A DNA stretch of 64,000 nt. It comes from Arthrobacter saudimassiliensis. Lineage in GTDB: Bacteria; Actinomycetota; Actinomycetes; Actinomycetales; Micrococcaceae. The position numbers were made by a program, and so were the translations under genes. The notes beneath the pieces are model-generated. The model was not told where the DNA came from, ran no database searches, and saw nothing but the letters and a program-made list of their open reading frames with translations. The stretch lies in assembly GCA_900016675.1 (NCBI GenBank), contig LN483072.1, positions 620,001 through 684,000 of the forward strand, given 5' to 3'. Shown in pieces: positions 1 through 8,987 of this stretch (positions are counted from its first letter, which is position 1; every line of letters starts with the position of its first letter).

Positions 1-54
1 ACAAATGGGCCGTGCCCGCCGCGTGGGGCAGAATGAAAGGGCGAAATGCACTGA

Positions 55-1206
<1,152 letters not shown>

Positions 1207-1223
1207 GGCCGCCGGCCCGCCCC

Positions 1224-1253
1224 GGGCCCGGATGCCGTCAGGCGTCCGGGCCC
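1224..1253. terminator. GC-rich hairpin between converging serC and MFS genes
   Basis: The arms GGGCCCGGA and TCCGGGCCC, extended by GCC/GGC around a GTCA loop with one mismatch, form a strong stem just after serC. It overlaps the last codons of the opposing MFS gene. On the plus strand a CTGCTGCTTTTC stretch follows. It could serve both genes. Confidence 0.6.
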
Positions 1254-2515
1254 TGCTGCTTTTCCGGGGCGCGGACCAGGCGCAGCCGGCGCCGGGACGA
1301 GCGGTCGTAGGACAGCCGCAGCCGTTCGGCCCGCCAGGCCCAGACCGCCCCGATCAGTGCCGCCGCCAGCCCGGACAGAGCAGCCACCCCGAGGCCCCAG
1401 CGGGGCCCGAAGCTGTCGGAGACCAGCCCCACGATCGGTGCGCCGATCGGCGTGCCGCCCATGAAGATGGCGAAGTACAGGGCCATGACCCGCCCGCGCA
1501 TGACCGGCGCGGTGGTGGTCTGGACGTAGGCGTTGGCGCTGGTCATGAGCGTCAGGGCGAACAGCCCCACCGGCACCAGGGCCAGCGCGAACAGCTCCAG
1601 GGTGGGGGCCAGCCCGGCCAGCGCGCAGGCCGCCCCGAACAGGCCGGCCGCACCGAAGACGAAGCGCAGCCGCGGCCGGTCCCGCCGGGCGGAGAGCAGC
1701 GCTCCGGTGACCGAGCCGACGGCCATGATGGAGTTCAGCAGCCCGAAGATCCCGGCGTCCTGCCCGAACTCGGTGCGGGCCATGGCTGCTATATATACGG
1801 CGAAGTTCAACCCGAACGTTCCCACGATGAAGATCGCCAGCATCACCATGATCAGGTCCGGGCGGTAGCGGACGTAGCGCAGGCCTGCACGGATCCTGCC
1901 CTTGCCGGGCGGAGCCTTGGGCAGCACCCGCAGCTCCGAGGAGCGCATGTTCACCAGCGCGAGGACCATGGCGCCGAAGGTCAGGGCATTGATCATGAAC
2001 ACCCAGCCCGGACCGACCGCCACCGTAAGCAGCCCGGCCACCGCCGGTCCGATCAGCCGGGCTCCGTTGAAGGAGGCGCTGTTCAGCGCGACGGCGTTCG
2101 GCAGGTCCTTCTCCGACACCACCTCGGAGACGAAGCTCTGCCGTGCCGGGGCGTCCACCGCTGAAACGACGCCCAGGGCCAGTGCGAACGCGTAGACGTG
2201 CCAGAGTTCCGCGGCGCCGGTGACGACCAGGGCGCCGAGACCGACGCCGAGCAGGGCCATCGACAGCTGTGTGGCCAGCAGCACCCGGCGGCGGTCACGG
2301 CTGTCTGCCAGCAGGCCTGCCCAGGGGGCGAGCACCAGCTGCGGTCCCAGCTGCAGCGCCATGACGATGCCCATGGCCGCCGCGTTCTGGTCCGTGAGGA
2401 TGTCGTACACCAGCCAGTCCTGGGCGGTGCGCTGCATCCAGGTGCCGATGTTGGAGACCAGCGCCCCGAGGAACCAGATGCGGTAGTTGAAGATCTTCAG
2501 GGACCGGAACATCAT
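1238..2515 (-). CDS. MFS transporter (MFS_3 / EntS-like exporter)
   Basis: This is a 425-residue integral membrane protein with about twelve hydrophobic segments. The opening FNYRIWFLGALVSNIGTWMQ is characteristic of the MFS_3 group, which holds EntS-type siderophore and drug exporters. The substrate cannot be read from the sequence. Two ATG codons lie in tandem at the start behind GGAGGCGGAGCA; the first is used here and the second is equally likely. The gene lies 41 nt downstream of the DUF3027 gene on the same strand, so the two may be cotranscribed with the cold-shock gene. The tail after the last membrane segment is basic. Confidence 0.85.
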   Translation of the reverse strand: MMFRSLKIFNYRIWFLGALVSNIGTWMQRTAQDWLVYDILTDQNAAAMGIVMALQLGPQLVLAPWAGLLADSRDRRRVLLATQLSMALLGVGLGALVVTGAAELWHVYAFALALGVVSAVDAPARQSFVSEVVSEKDLPNAVALNSASFNGARLIGPAVAGLLTVAVGPGWVFMINALTFGAMVLALVNMRSSELRVLPKAPPGKGRIRAGLRYVRYRPDLIMVMLAIFIVGTFGLNFAVYIAAMARTEFGQDAGIFGLLNSIMAVGSVTGALLSARRDRPRLRFVFGAAGLFGAACALAGLAPTLELFALALVPVGLFALTLMTSANAYVQTTTAPVMRGRVMALYFAIFMGGTPIGAPIVGLVSDSFGPRWGLGVAALSGLAAALIGAVWAWRAERLRLSYDRSSRRRLRLVRAPEKQQGPDA

Positions 2516-2556
2516 TGCTCCGCCTCCGTTAATACCGCATCCAGTGCCGTCACGGG

Positions 2557-3162
2557 TTACTCGTCCTCCTGTTCCCCGCCCTGTGCATCGGGGCCCGCGG
2601 GGGCCTGTGCGCGGCGGGTTGTGGTGCCGGCCTCAGCCGCGGGCCCGGCGTCGGCGCTGCCGGTCTCGCCCTCGGCGCTGTTGGCCTCGCCCTCGGCGCT
2701 GTCGGTCCCGGCGTCGGCCGCCGCTTCCTCGGCCTCGGCCTGTTCCTTGTCCGCCGCGATGTCCTCCGGGCGCACCCGTTCGGACCAGGGCACCCACTCC
2801 GGGGCCAGCAGCGCCTTCCCGGACGGCAGCAGGCCGACCTCACACACGGTGGCGACCTTGCCGCGGGGCACGCGCGCCAGCGTGGCGTACCACTGCCAGC
2901 CCGCGTATCCGCGGCGGTTCGCTTCGAAGCGGTGGGTCAGCAGGCGGTCCGCCTCGATCGTCACGCCCACGTGGGCGCCGATTTCCTCTTCACCGGTAAT
3001 CTCCAGCAGCCCCTGCCGCGCCGTTTCGACGGCGGCGGCCAGGACGGCGTCGGGTTTGGTGGGCTTGCGCGGCGCCCGCTTTCGGGGAGCGGGGGCGGCG
3101 GGCTGATCAGCCGGGTCGGCGGCGCGCGGTTCCCCGCCGGCCGGAGCAGTGGAAGTCGTCAT
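2557..3162 (-). CDS. DUF3027 domain-containing protein
   Basis: This is a 201-residue soluble protein. Residues 1-35 are rich in Ala, Pro and Lys. Residues 36-140 hold a compact domain with VLAAAVETARQGLLEITGEE, GYAGWQWYATLARVPRG and LLPSGKALLAPEWVPWSER, which I recognise as DUF3027, an actinobacterial family of unknown function. The C-terminal 60 residues are acidic, Ala- and Gly-rich and probably disordered. The gene lies 15 nt behind the extended cold-shock gene, so the two are very likely one transcript; this pairing is typical of actinobacteria. A role in RNA metabolism is suggested only by context. Confidence 0.85.
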   Translation of the reverse strand: MTTSTAPAGGEPRAADPADQPAAPAPRKRAPRKPTKPDAVLAAAVETARQGLLEITGEEEIGAHVGVTIEADRLLTHRFEANRRGYAGWQWYATLARVPRGKVATVCEVGLLPSGKALLAPEWVPWSERVRPEDIAADKEQAEAEEAAADAGTDSAEGEANSAEGETGSADAGPAAEAGTTTRRAQAPAGPDAQGGEQEDE

Positions 3163-3177
3163 CGAACCGCGCCCGTC

Positions 3178-3561
3178 CTATACGTCGAGGTCGTCCGCGA
3201 CGGCGCGCAGCACGGCGGCCACCTTGGCGGCATGCCGGCGCTCCGGGTACCGGCCGCGGCGCAGACCGTTGGAGATGCCGTCGAGCAGCTTGATCAGGTC
3301 CTCGGTGATCACCGCCATGTCCTCGGCCTTCTTGCGCGTCGCCTTGGCCACCGACGGCGGCGCCTCCAGGATGCGGGCGGACAGCGCCTGCGGCCCGCGC
3401 TTGCCTTCGGCGACGCCGAACTCCATACGTGTCCCCGGCTTTACCTCGGTAACGCCCGCGGGCAGGGCGGAGGCATGAAGAAAGACCTCCTGGCCCTCAT
3501 CCGTAGCCAGGAATCCAAAACCCTTACCAGCGTCAAACCATTTGACCTTACCGATGGGCAC
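3178..3561 (-). CDS. Cold-shock domain protein with C-terminal helical extension
   Basis: This 127-residue protein begins with a cold-shock domain of about 65 residues. RNP1 is KGFGFL at 13-18 and RNP2 is VFLHAS at 26-31, so single-stranded nucleic acid binding is expected. The next 60 residues, absent from classical CspA, look helical and charged (for example TRKKAEDMAVITEDLIKLLD), and no domain is recognised there. The start is GTG with GAGGTA upstream. It is the first gene of a likely csp-DUF3027-MFS transcript. A classical 68-residue Csp lies elsewhere in the window, so this is a specialised paralogue rather than the main cold-shock protein. Confidence 0.88.
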   Translation of the reverse strand: MPIGKVKWFDAGKGFGFLATDEGQEVFLHASALPAGVTEVKPGTRMEFGVAEGKRGPQALSARILEAPPSVAKATRKKAEDMAVITEDLIKLLDGISNGLRRGRYPERRHAAKVAAVLRAVADDLDV

Positions 3562-3771
3562 TTCGATTACCTCGTTCTCAGCAGTTGGAAAGCGGCGGGC
3601 GCGGCCCGCCGTCGTCGTGTCAGCCCGCAGCGCGCCCCGGCGCCGAAGCGGCGGCCGGTGTCAGCGAATCCTACGGGGAAGTCTGTTCCCTTTAGAATAT
3701 CCCGGGCGCGGGCCCATCCCCTACCTCGGCGGTTGGGCGGCCGCGCCGCTGCGCTGCTAGCGTTGAATCCC

Positions 3772-4032
3772 ATGAGCAACAGCGCCCTCCCCCCGTCCGG
3801 CGAAGCGCCGGGCCGTTCCCGGCGGGCCCCGCTGCAGCGGCTCTTCGCGGCCCTCGCCGGGCTGCTGGCCGTGGCGGGGCTGGTGAGCCTTGCCGCGATC
3901 CTCCTGGGCGCCCTCAACGGGACCGAGGTGTGGCCCGGTTTCGCCGCCGGCGCCATCTACGCCCTGCCCGCCGCCTTCATCCTGATGGGCGTGCTGGTAA
4001 TTGACGGCATCCGCCGTCGGCGGCGCAGCTAA
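3772..4032 (+). CDS. Small two-helix membrane protein
   Basis: This is an 86-residue hypothetical protein. A basic, proline-containing N-terminus is followed by two hydrophobic segments at roughly residues 24-47 and 54-78, and the protein ends in the very basic IRRRRRS. The most likely topology is a hairpin with both ends in the cytoplasm. No family is recognised. No Shine-Dalgarno sequence precedes the ATG (GTTGAATCCC), so the message may be leaderless. It is divergent from the cold-shock gene and 39 nt ahead of the helicase-associated gene. Confidence 0.65.
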   Translation: MSNSALPPSGEAPGRSRRAPLQRLFAALAGLLAVAGLVSLAAILLGALNGTEVWPGFAAGAIYALPAAFILMGVLVIDGIRRRRRS

Positions 4033-4071
4033 GACCTCTGTTTTGATCCGGTCTCGGGTAACGTAAAGCTG

Positions 4072-6537
4072 ATGTCAGCGATTCGTGCCTTGGCCGAAGA
4101 CCTCGCGTCTCGCAGTGACCAGCAGCTGCGCGAACTGCTTGCCGCCAGGCCGGACCTTGTGCTGCCGCCCGTGCCGCATTTCGATGCGCTGGCGGCCCGC
4201 GCCTCCACCCGGATCAGCGTGCAGCGGGCACTGGAAAAACTCAGCGCCCCGGAGCTGCAGGTCCTCGAGGCCGTGGACCTGACCACTAACGAGGAATCCC
4301 AGCTCAGCACCACCGCCGCGTGGCTCAAGACGATGGTCGCCGGCTCCACGATCAAGGCGCTCGACGCCATCCTGGTCCGCCTCCATGCCCTGGCCCTGCT
4401 GCGCCGGGCGGCGCCGCATCCCGGCGCTCCGAAAGCCGACGCGAACCGCCGTTTCTACCTTCCGGTCTCGGTGCTGGGCGAAGCGCTGGGCGCGTATCCG
4501 GCGGGCCTGGGCCGGCCCTATTCGACGCTTGCCGCCCAGCTGCCCGATTTCCGGCAGCGGCTGGTGGGCATCGTCGCCGGCCTGCGCGAGGCGGGCCTGC
4601 CCATCGAGAAGGCCGATACTCCCTCGACCGCAGCGCACGCGCTGCACCACCTCGTTTCCGACCCGCAGGGCTGGGAGGCGCTGATGGCGCAGGCTCCGCC
4701 GCAGACCGCCGAGCTGCTGCGCCGGTTCAAGTACTCTCCCGTCGGCACCATCGGGCGCCGCTCCTCGCTGAGCCGGGCCGTGTTCGACAACCCGGCGCCG
4801 GCTCCGGTCGAGTGGCTGGTCGCCCGGGGGCTGCTGGTGCCGCTGGACCAGCTGCACGTGGAGCTGCCCCGCCCGGTGGGGCAGGCCAGCCGCGGGCACG
4901 TGGTCATCTCGGAACTGCAGCTGCGCGAACCCGAGCCCACGGGCCGTCCGGTGGCCCGTGCCCTCCGGGACAACGCCGCGTACGGGGCCATCGCGGAGAC
5001 CCTGCGCCTGGTCACCGAACTGCTGGCCGTGGCCAGGCAGACCCCGATCAGCACGCTGCGCTCCGGCGGAGTGGGGGTGCGCGAGGTGCGCCGCGTCGGC
5101 GAGGCCCTGCACACCGACGCCGCCGCGACCGCCTGGCTGCTGGAGCTCGCCGCCCTGGCCGGGCTGCTCTCCCTCGACGTCACCACCTCCCGGTGGGACG
5201 CGCCGGAGACCGCCTGGCCGACCCTCGACCGTGAGCACCAGTGGCGGCTGCTGGTCCAGGCCTGGCTGAACGCGGACCGCGCCCCGTCCCTGGTGGGCTC
5301 GCCGCTGCCCGGCGGAACCGCCATCAGCGCCCTGGCCGGCGAGGTCGCCCGCCCCGACGCGCCGGTGGTGCGCAGGCGCATCCTTGAACTGCTGGCCCGG
5401 CTGGCGGCCGCGAAGCCCGACGCCGGTCCGGACGCCGAGGGGCCGGCGGAGGACGGCGACGCGATGCTGACCGCCTACGACGCCGAGGAACTCATCTCCG
5501 CCCTGACCTGGCACCAGCCCCGGCTGCAGCGCCGCTTCGCGCGCCTGGTGCCCGGAATGCTGCGGGAGGCGGCCCAGCTGGGGCTGCTGGGTTCCGGCGC
5601 CGTCACGGACCTGGGCCTGGCCGTCGCGGCCGAAGACTACGCCCGTGCCACCTCGCTGCTCCGTGAGGCCCTGCCGGATCCGGTGACGTCCTTCCTGCTG
5701 CAGGCCGACCTCACCGCCGTCGCCCCCGGCTACCTCGAACCGCGGGTGGCGCGCCAGCTCGCCCGCATCGCCGCCCCCGAGGGACAGGGCCCGGCGGCCA
5801 TCTACCGTTTCTCCGCCGAGTCCGTCCGCCGCGGGCTGGACTCGGGTTGGGACGCCGAGGGCATCCTGGAATTCCTCGGCCGGCACTCCGCCACCGAGGT
5901 CCCCCAGCCGCTGCGCTACCTGGTGGAGGACACGGCCTCCCGCTACGGACGGCTGCGGATCGGCCCGGCCCTGTCCTATCTGCGCGGCGATGACGACGAC
6001 GCCGTCCAGGCGCTGCTCGCGGATCCCCGGGCGGAGGCCCTCGGCCTGACCCGGCTGGGACCCTCGGCCCTCGCCGCGAAGGTGCCGCCGCAGGAGCTGC
6101 TGCACGCCCTGCGGGACCTGGGCTACAGCCCTGCCCTCGACGGCATGCCCCGGCCTCCGACCGGCTCGCACCGGCGGCCCGATCCGGACCTGCCGCCGGA
6201 GCCGGCGCCGCGGCCGAACCCCTGGGAACTGACCGATGACGACCTCGCCAACCAGCTGGCCGCACTGCGCGGCGCCGGCGGCGCCCCGGCCCGCAGCTCC
6301 CACCCCGAGCCGCTGGTCGGGCTGGAGACGCTGCGCTCGGCCATCCGCACCCGGCACAACGTGCGGATCAGCCTGGTCGACGGCGAGGGGAATCAGCAGC
6401 GCCAGGAATTCGTTCCCCTCTCCGTAAGCGAAGGCCGGATCCGCGTCTTCGACCCGGAGCGCGACGTCGAGCGCGTCGTGTCGGTCCACCGGATCCTGGA
6501 TGTGGAACTAGTGGAGGACACCCCGACGCATGGTTGA
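4072..6537 (+). CDS. Helicase-associated protein (Helicase_C_3 / XPB partner)
   Basis: This 821-residue protein belongs to the actinobacterial family annotated as helicase-associated or XPB/Ssl2-like helicase protein. It has no Walker A motif, so it is not itself a helicase. The N-terminal half is helical and rich in winged-helix-like segments. A Helicase_C_3-like block occupies roughly residues 480-640, including AESVRRGLDSGWDAEGILEF. The last 70 residues, with RHNVRISLVDGEGNQQ and FDPERDVERVV, resemble a WYL-type beta domain; that last point is my inference. It overlaps the downstream XPB gene by 8 nt, so the two are translationally linked and probably act together in DNA repair. Confidence 0.85.
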   Translation: MSAIRALAEDLASRSDQQLRELLAARPDLVLPPVPHFDALAARASTRISVQRALEKLSAPELQVLEAVDLTTNEESQLSTTAAWLKTMVAGSTIKALDAILVRLHALALLRRAAPHPGAPKADANRRFYLPVSVLGEALGAYPAGLGRPYSTLAAQLPDFRQRLVGIVAGLREAGLPIEKADTPSTAAHALHHLVSDPQGWEALMAQAPPQTAELLRRFKYSPVGTIGRRSSLSRAVFDNPAPAPVEWLVARGLLVPLDQLHVELPRPVGQASRGHVVISELQLREPEPTGRPVARALRDNAAYGAIAETLRLVTELLAVARQTPISTLRSGGVGVREVRRVGEALHTDAAATAWLLELAALAGLLSLDVTTSRWDAPETAWPTLDREHQWRLLVQAWLNADRAPSLVGSPLPGGTAISALAGEVARPDAPVVRRRILELLARLAAAKPDAGPDAEGPAEDGDAMLTAYDAEELISALTWHQPRLQRRFARLVPGMLREAAQLGLLGSGAVTDLGLAVAAEDYARATSLLREALPDPVTSFLLQADLTAVAPGYLEPRVARQLARIAAPEGQGPAAIYRFSAESVRRGLDSGWDAEGILEFLGRHSATEVPQPLRYLVEDTASRYGRLRIGPALSYLRGDDDDAVQALLADPRAEALGLTRLGPSALAAKVPPQELLHALRDLGYSPALDGMPRPPTGSHRRPDPDLPPEPAPRPNPWELTDDDLANQLAALRGAGGAPARSSHPEPLVGLETLRSAIRTRHNVRISLVDGEGNQQRQEFVPLSVSEGRIRVFDPERDVERVVSVHRILDVELVEDTPTHG

Positions 6538-8176
6538 CGGACCCCTGATTGTCCAGAGCGACAAGACGATCCTGCTGGAGGTCGACCATCCGCGCTCGAC
6601 CGAGGCACGGCACGCCATCGCCGCCTTCGCCGAACTGGAGCGCGCGCCGGAGCACATGCACAGCTATCGGATCACCCCGCTGGGCCTGTGGAACGCCCGG
6701 GCCGCCGGCGTCGACGCCGAGCAGGTCCTGAACACGCTGCTGACCTATTCCCGTTTCCCGGTGCCGCACTCGCTGCTGATCGACATCGAGGACACGATGT
6801 CCCGGTACGGACGCCTGCGCCTGGAAAAGGACCCCCAGCACGGGCTGGTGCTGCGCACCGAGGACTACCCGGTGCTCGAGGAGGTCCTGCACGCGAAGAA
6901 GATCCAGCCGCTGCTCGGCCCGCGGATCGACGGCGAGACCGTGGTGGTGCACGCCGCCTCGCGCGGCCAGCTCAAGCAGCTGCTGCTCAAGCTCGGCTGG
7001 CCGGCCGAGGACCGGGCCGGCTACGTCGACGGCACCCCGCATCCGATCCTGCTGGACGAATCGGGCTGGTCGCTGCGCCCGTACCAGCAGCTGGCGGCGG
7101 AGAACTTTTGGGCCGGCGGCTCCGGCGTCGTCGTCCTGCCCTGCGGTGCGGGCAAGACCCTGGTGGGCGCCGCCGCGATGGCGACCAGCTCCACCACCAC
7201 CCTGATCCTGGTGACCAACACCGTCTCCGCCCGGCAGTGGAAGGACGAGCTGCTCAAGCGCACCTCGCTGACCGAGGATGAGATCGGCGAGTACTCCGGC
7301 GCGGTCAAGGAGATCCGTCCGGTCACGATCGCCACCTACCAGGTGCTCACGCTCAAGCGCGGCGGTCTGTATCCGCACATGGAGCTGTTGGACGCCAACG
7401 ACTGGGGCCTGATCATCTACGACGAGGTGCACCTGCTGCCCGCCCCGATCTTCCGGATGACCGCGGACCTGCAGGCCCGCCGCCGGCTGGGCCTGACGGC
7501 CACCCTGGTCCGCGAGGACGGGCGGGAGGGCGAGGTGTTCTCGCTGATCGGCCCGAAGCGCTACGACGCGCCGTGGAAGGACATCGAGGCGCAGGGGTAC
7601 ATCGCTCCGGCGGAGTGCGTGGAGGTCCGGGTGGACCTGCCCCGCGATGAGCGCGTCGCCTACGCCATGGCCGACGACGCCGACAAGTACCGGCTGTGCT
7701 CCACGTCCGAGGTGAAGAACGAGGTCGTGCGCCGCCTCGCCGCCCGGCATCCTGATGAGCAGGTGCTGGTGATCGGGCAGTACCTGGACCAGCTCGACGA
7801 GATCGCCGAGCTGCTGGACGCCCCCGTGATCAAGGGCGAGACCCCCGTCAAGCAGCGCCAGCGGCTCTTCGACGAGTTCCGGGCCGGCACCCTGCGCGCC
7901 CTGGTCGTGTCCAAGGTGGCGAACTTCTCCATCGACCTGCCCGAAGCCTCCGTCGCCGTGCAGGTCTCCGGATCCTTCGGCTCCCGCCAGGAGGAGGCGC
8001 AGCGCCTGGGCCGGCTGATGCGCCCCAAGGGCGACGGGCGCACCGCGCACTTCTACACCGTCGTCGCCCGCGACACCCTGGACCAGGACTTCGCGGCCAA
8101 GCGGCAGCGCTTCCTCGCCGAGCAGGGCTACGCCTACAACATCCTGGACGCCGCCGACGTCGGCGAACCCGCCTGA
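6530..8176 (+). CDS. XPB-type superfamily 2 DNA repair helicase
   Basis: This 548-residue SF2 helicase resembles archaeal and eukaryotic XPB. An N-terminal damage-recognition-like region of about 180 residues precedes the motor. Motif I is CGAGKT near residue 205, motif II is DEVH at 298-301, motif III is TATLV, and motif VI is QRLGRLMRPKG. A DEVH box with the R-x-E-D loop after motif III (LVREDGREGE) is typical of XPB. It should unwind DNA 3' to 5' in repair or transcription-coupled processing. The start ATG overlaps the partner gene, with GGAGG about 12 nt upstream. Confidence 0.93.
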   Translation: MVDGPLIVQSDKTILLEVDHPRSTEARHAIAAFAELERAPEHMHSYRITPLGLWNARAAGVDAEQVLNTLLTYSRFPVPHSLLIDIEDTMSRYGRLRLEKDPQHGLVLRTEDYPVLEEVLHAKKIQPLLGPRIDGETVVVHAASRGQLKQLLLKLGWPAEDRAGYVDGTPHPILLDESGWSLRPYQQLAAENFWAGGSGVVVLPCGAGKTLVGAAAMATSSTTTLILVTNTVSARQWKDELLKRTSLTEDEIGEYSGAVKEIRPVTIATYQVLTLKRGGLYPHMELLDANDWGLIIYDEVHLLPAPIFRMTADLQARRRLGLTATLVREDGREGEVFSLIGPKRYDAPWKDIEAQGYIAPAECVEVRVDLPRDERVAYAMADDADKYRLCSTSEVKNEVVRRLAARHPDEQVLVIGQYLDQLDEIAELLDAPVIKGETPVKQRQRLFDEFRAGTLRALVVSKVANFSIDLPEASVAVQVSGSFGSRQEEAQRLGRLMRPKGDGRTAHFYTVVARDTLDQDFAAKRQRFLAEQGYAYNILDAADVGEPA

Positions 8177-8231
8177 GGCGGGGCACCCGGACAAATCCTC
8201 CCCGGAGTTCTCCAGCGGACTTGCCGATCCC

Positions 8232-8259
8232 TTACAGACAACATCCAGCTAAATATAAG
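8232..8259 (+). promoter_or_regulatory. Candidate promoter of the two-component operon
   Basis: TTACAG and TATAAG are separated by 16 nt in an unusually AT-rich patch. Transcription would start only about 5 nt ahead of the GTG start of the response regulator. That start has no Shine-Dalgarno sequence, so a nearly leaderless message is implied. This is inferred from the sequence alone. Confidence 0.45.
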
Positions 8260-8270
8260 AAACTGGGCGG

Positions 8271-8984
8271 GTGAATAAGTCTTCCGGTCCCGAAGCACGC
8301 CTCCTGGTCGTCGACGACGAGCCGAACATCCGGGAGCTGCTGTCCACGTCCCTGCGGTTCGCCGGCTTTGAGGTGGTGGCCGCCGGCAACGGCCGTGAGG
8401 CCCTCGCCGCCGTCGAGAAGCAGGCGCCCGACCTCGCGGTCCTGGACGTCATGCTCCCGGACATGGACGGCTTCACGCTCACCCGGCGGCTGCGCGCCGC
8501 CGGCCGCCACTTCCCGGTGGTGTTCCTGACCGCCCGGGACGACACCGAGGACAAGGTCACCGGACTCACCGTGGGCGGCGACGACTACGTCACCAAGCCC
8601 TTCAGCCTGGACGAGGTCGTGGCCCGGATCCGCGCCGTCCTGCGCCGCACCCAGCCGCTCGAGGACGACGACGCCGTCATCCGCGTCGACGACCTGGAAC
8701 TGGACGACGACGCGCACGAGGTCCGCCGCGGCGGCGTCGCCATCGACCTGTCGCCCACCGAGTTCAAGCTGCTGCGCTACCTGATGCTGAACCCCAACCG
8801 GGTGCTGTCCAAGGCGCAGATCCTCGACCACGTCTGGGAGTACGACTTCAACGGCGACGCCTCGATCGTGGAGTCCTACATCTCCTACCTGCGGCGCAAG
8901 ATCGACCGCAATCCCGACTCCCCCGCCCTGATCCAGACCAAACGCGGCGTCGGCTACCTGCTGCGCACCGCGGAGAAGCGATAG
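8271..8984 (+). CDS. OmpR/PhoB-family response regulator
   Basis: This 237-residue transcription factor has an N-terminal receiver domain with the acidic pocket Asp15/Asp16, the phosphoacceptor Asp59 in AVLDVMLPDMDG, a switch residue in FLTARD and Lys109 in VTKPF. The C-terminal winged-helix DNA-binding domain contains LSPTEFKLLRYLMLNPNR and ends with the GVGYLLR signature of OmpR/PhoB proteins. It resembles the actinobacterial MprA/TcrA group. The sensor kinase gene follows after 3 nt, so they form a cognate pair. The start is GTG. Its regulon cannot be read here. Confidence 0.93.
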   Translation: MNKSSGPEARLLVVDDEPNIRELLSTSLRFAGFEVVAAGNGREALAAVEKQAPDLAVLDVMLPDMDGFTLTRRLRAAGRHFPVVFLTARDDTEDKVTGLTVGGDDYVTKPFSLDEVVARIRAVLRRTQPLEDDDAVIRVDDLELDDDAHEVRRGGVAIDLSPTEFKLLRYLMLNPNRVLSKAQILDHVWEYDFNGDASIVESYISYLRRKIDRNPDSPALIQTKRGVGYLLRTAEKR

Positions 8985-8987
8985 GCC

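Noticed and set aside
4075..6489. An 804-codon open frame on the minus strand
   Set aside because: It is the shadow of the helicase-associated gene, with Gly/Arg/Gln-rich composition and no domain.
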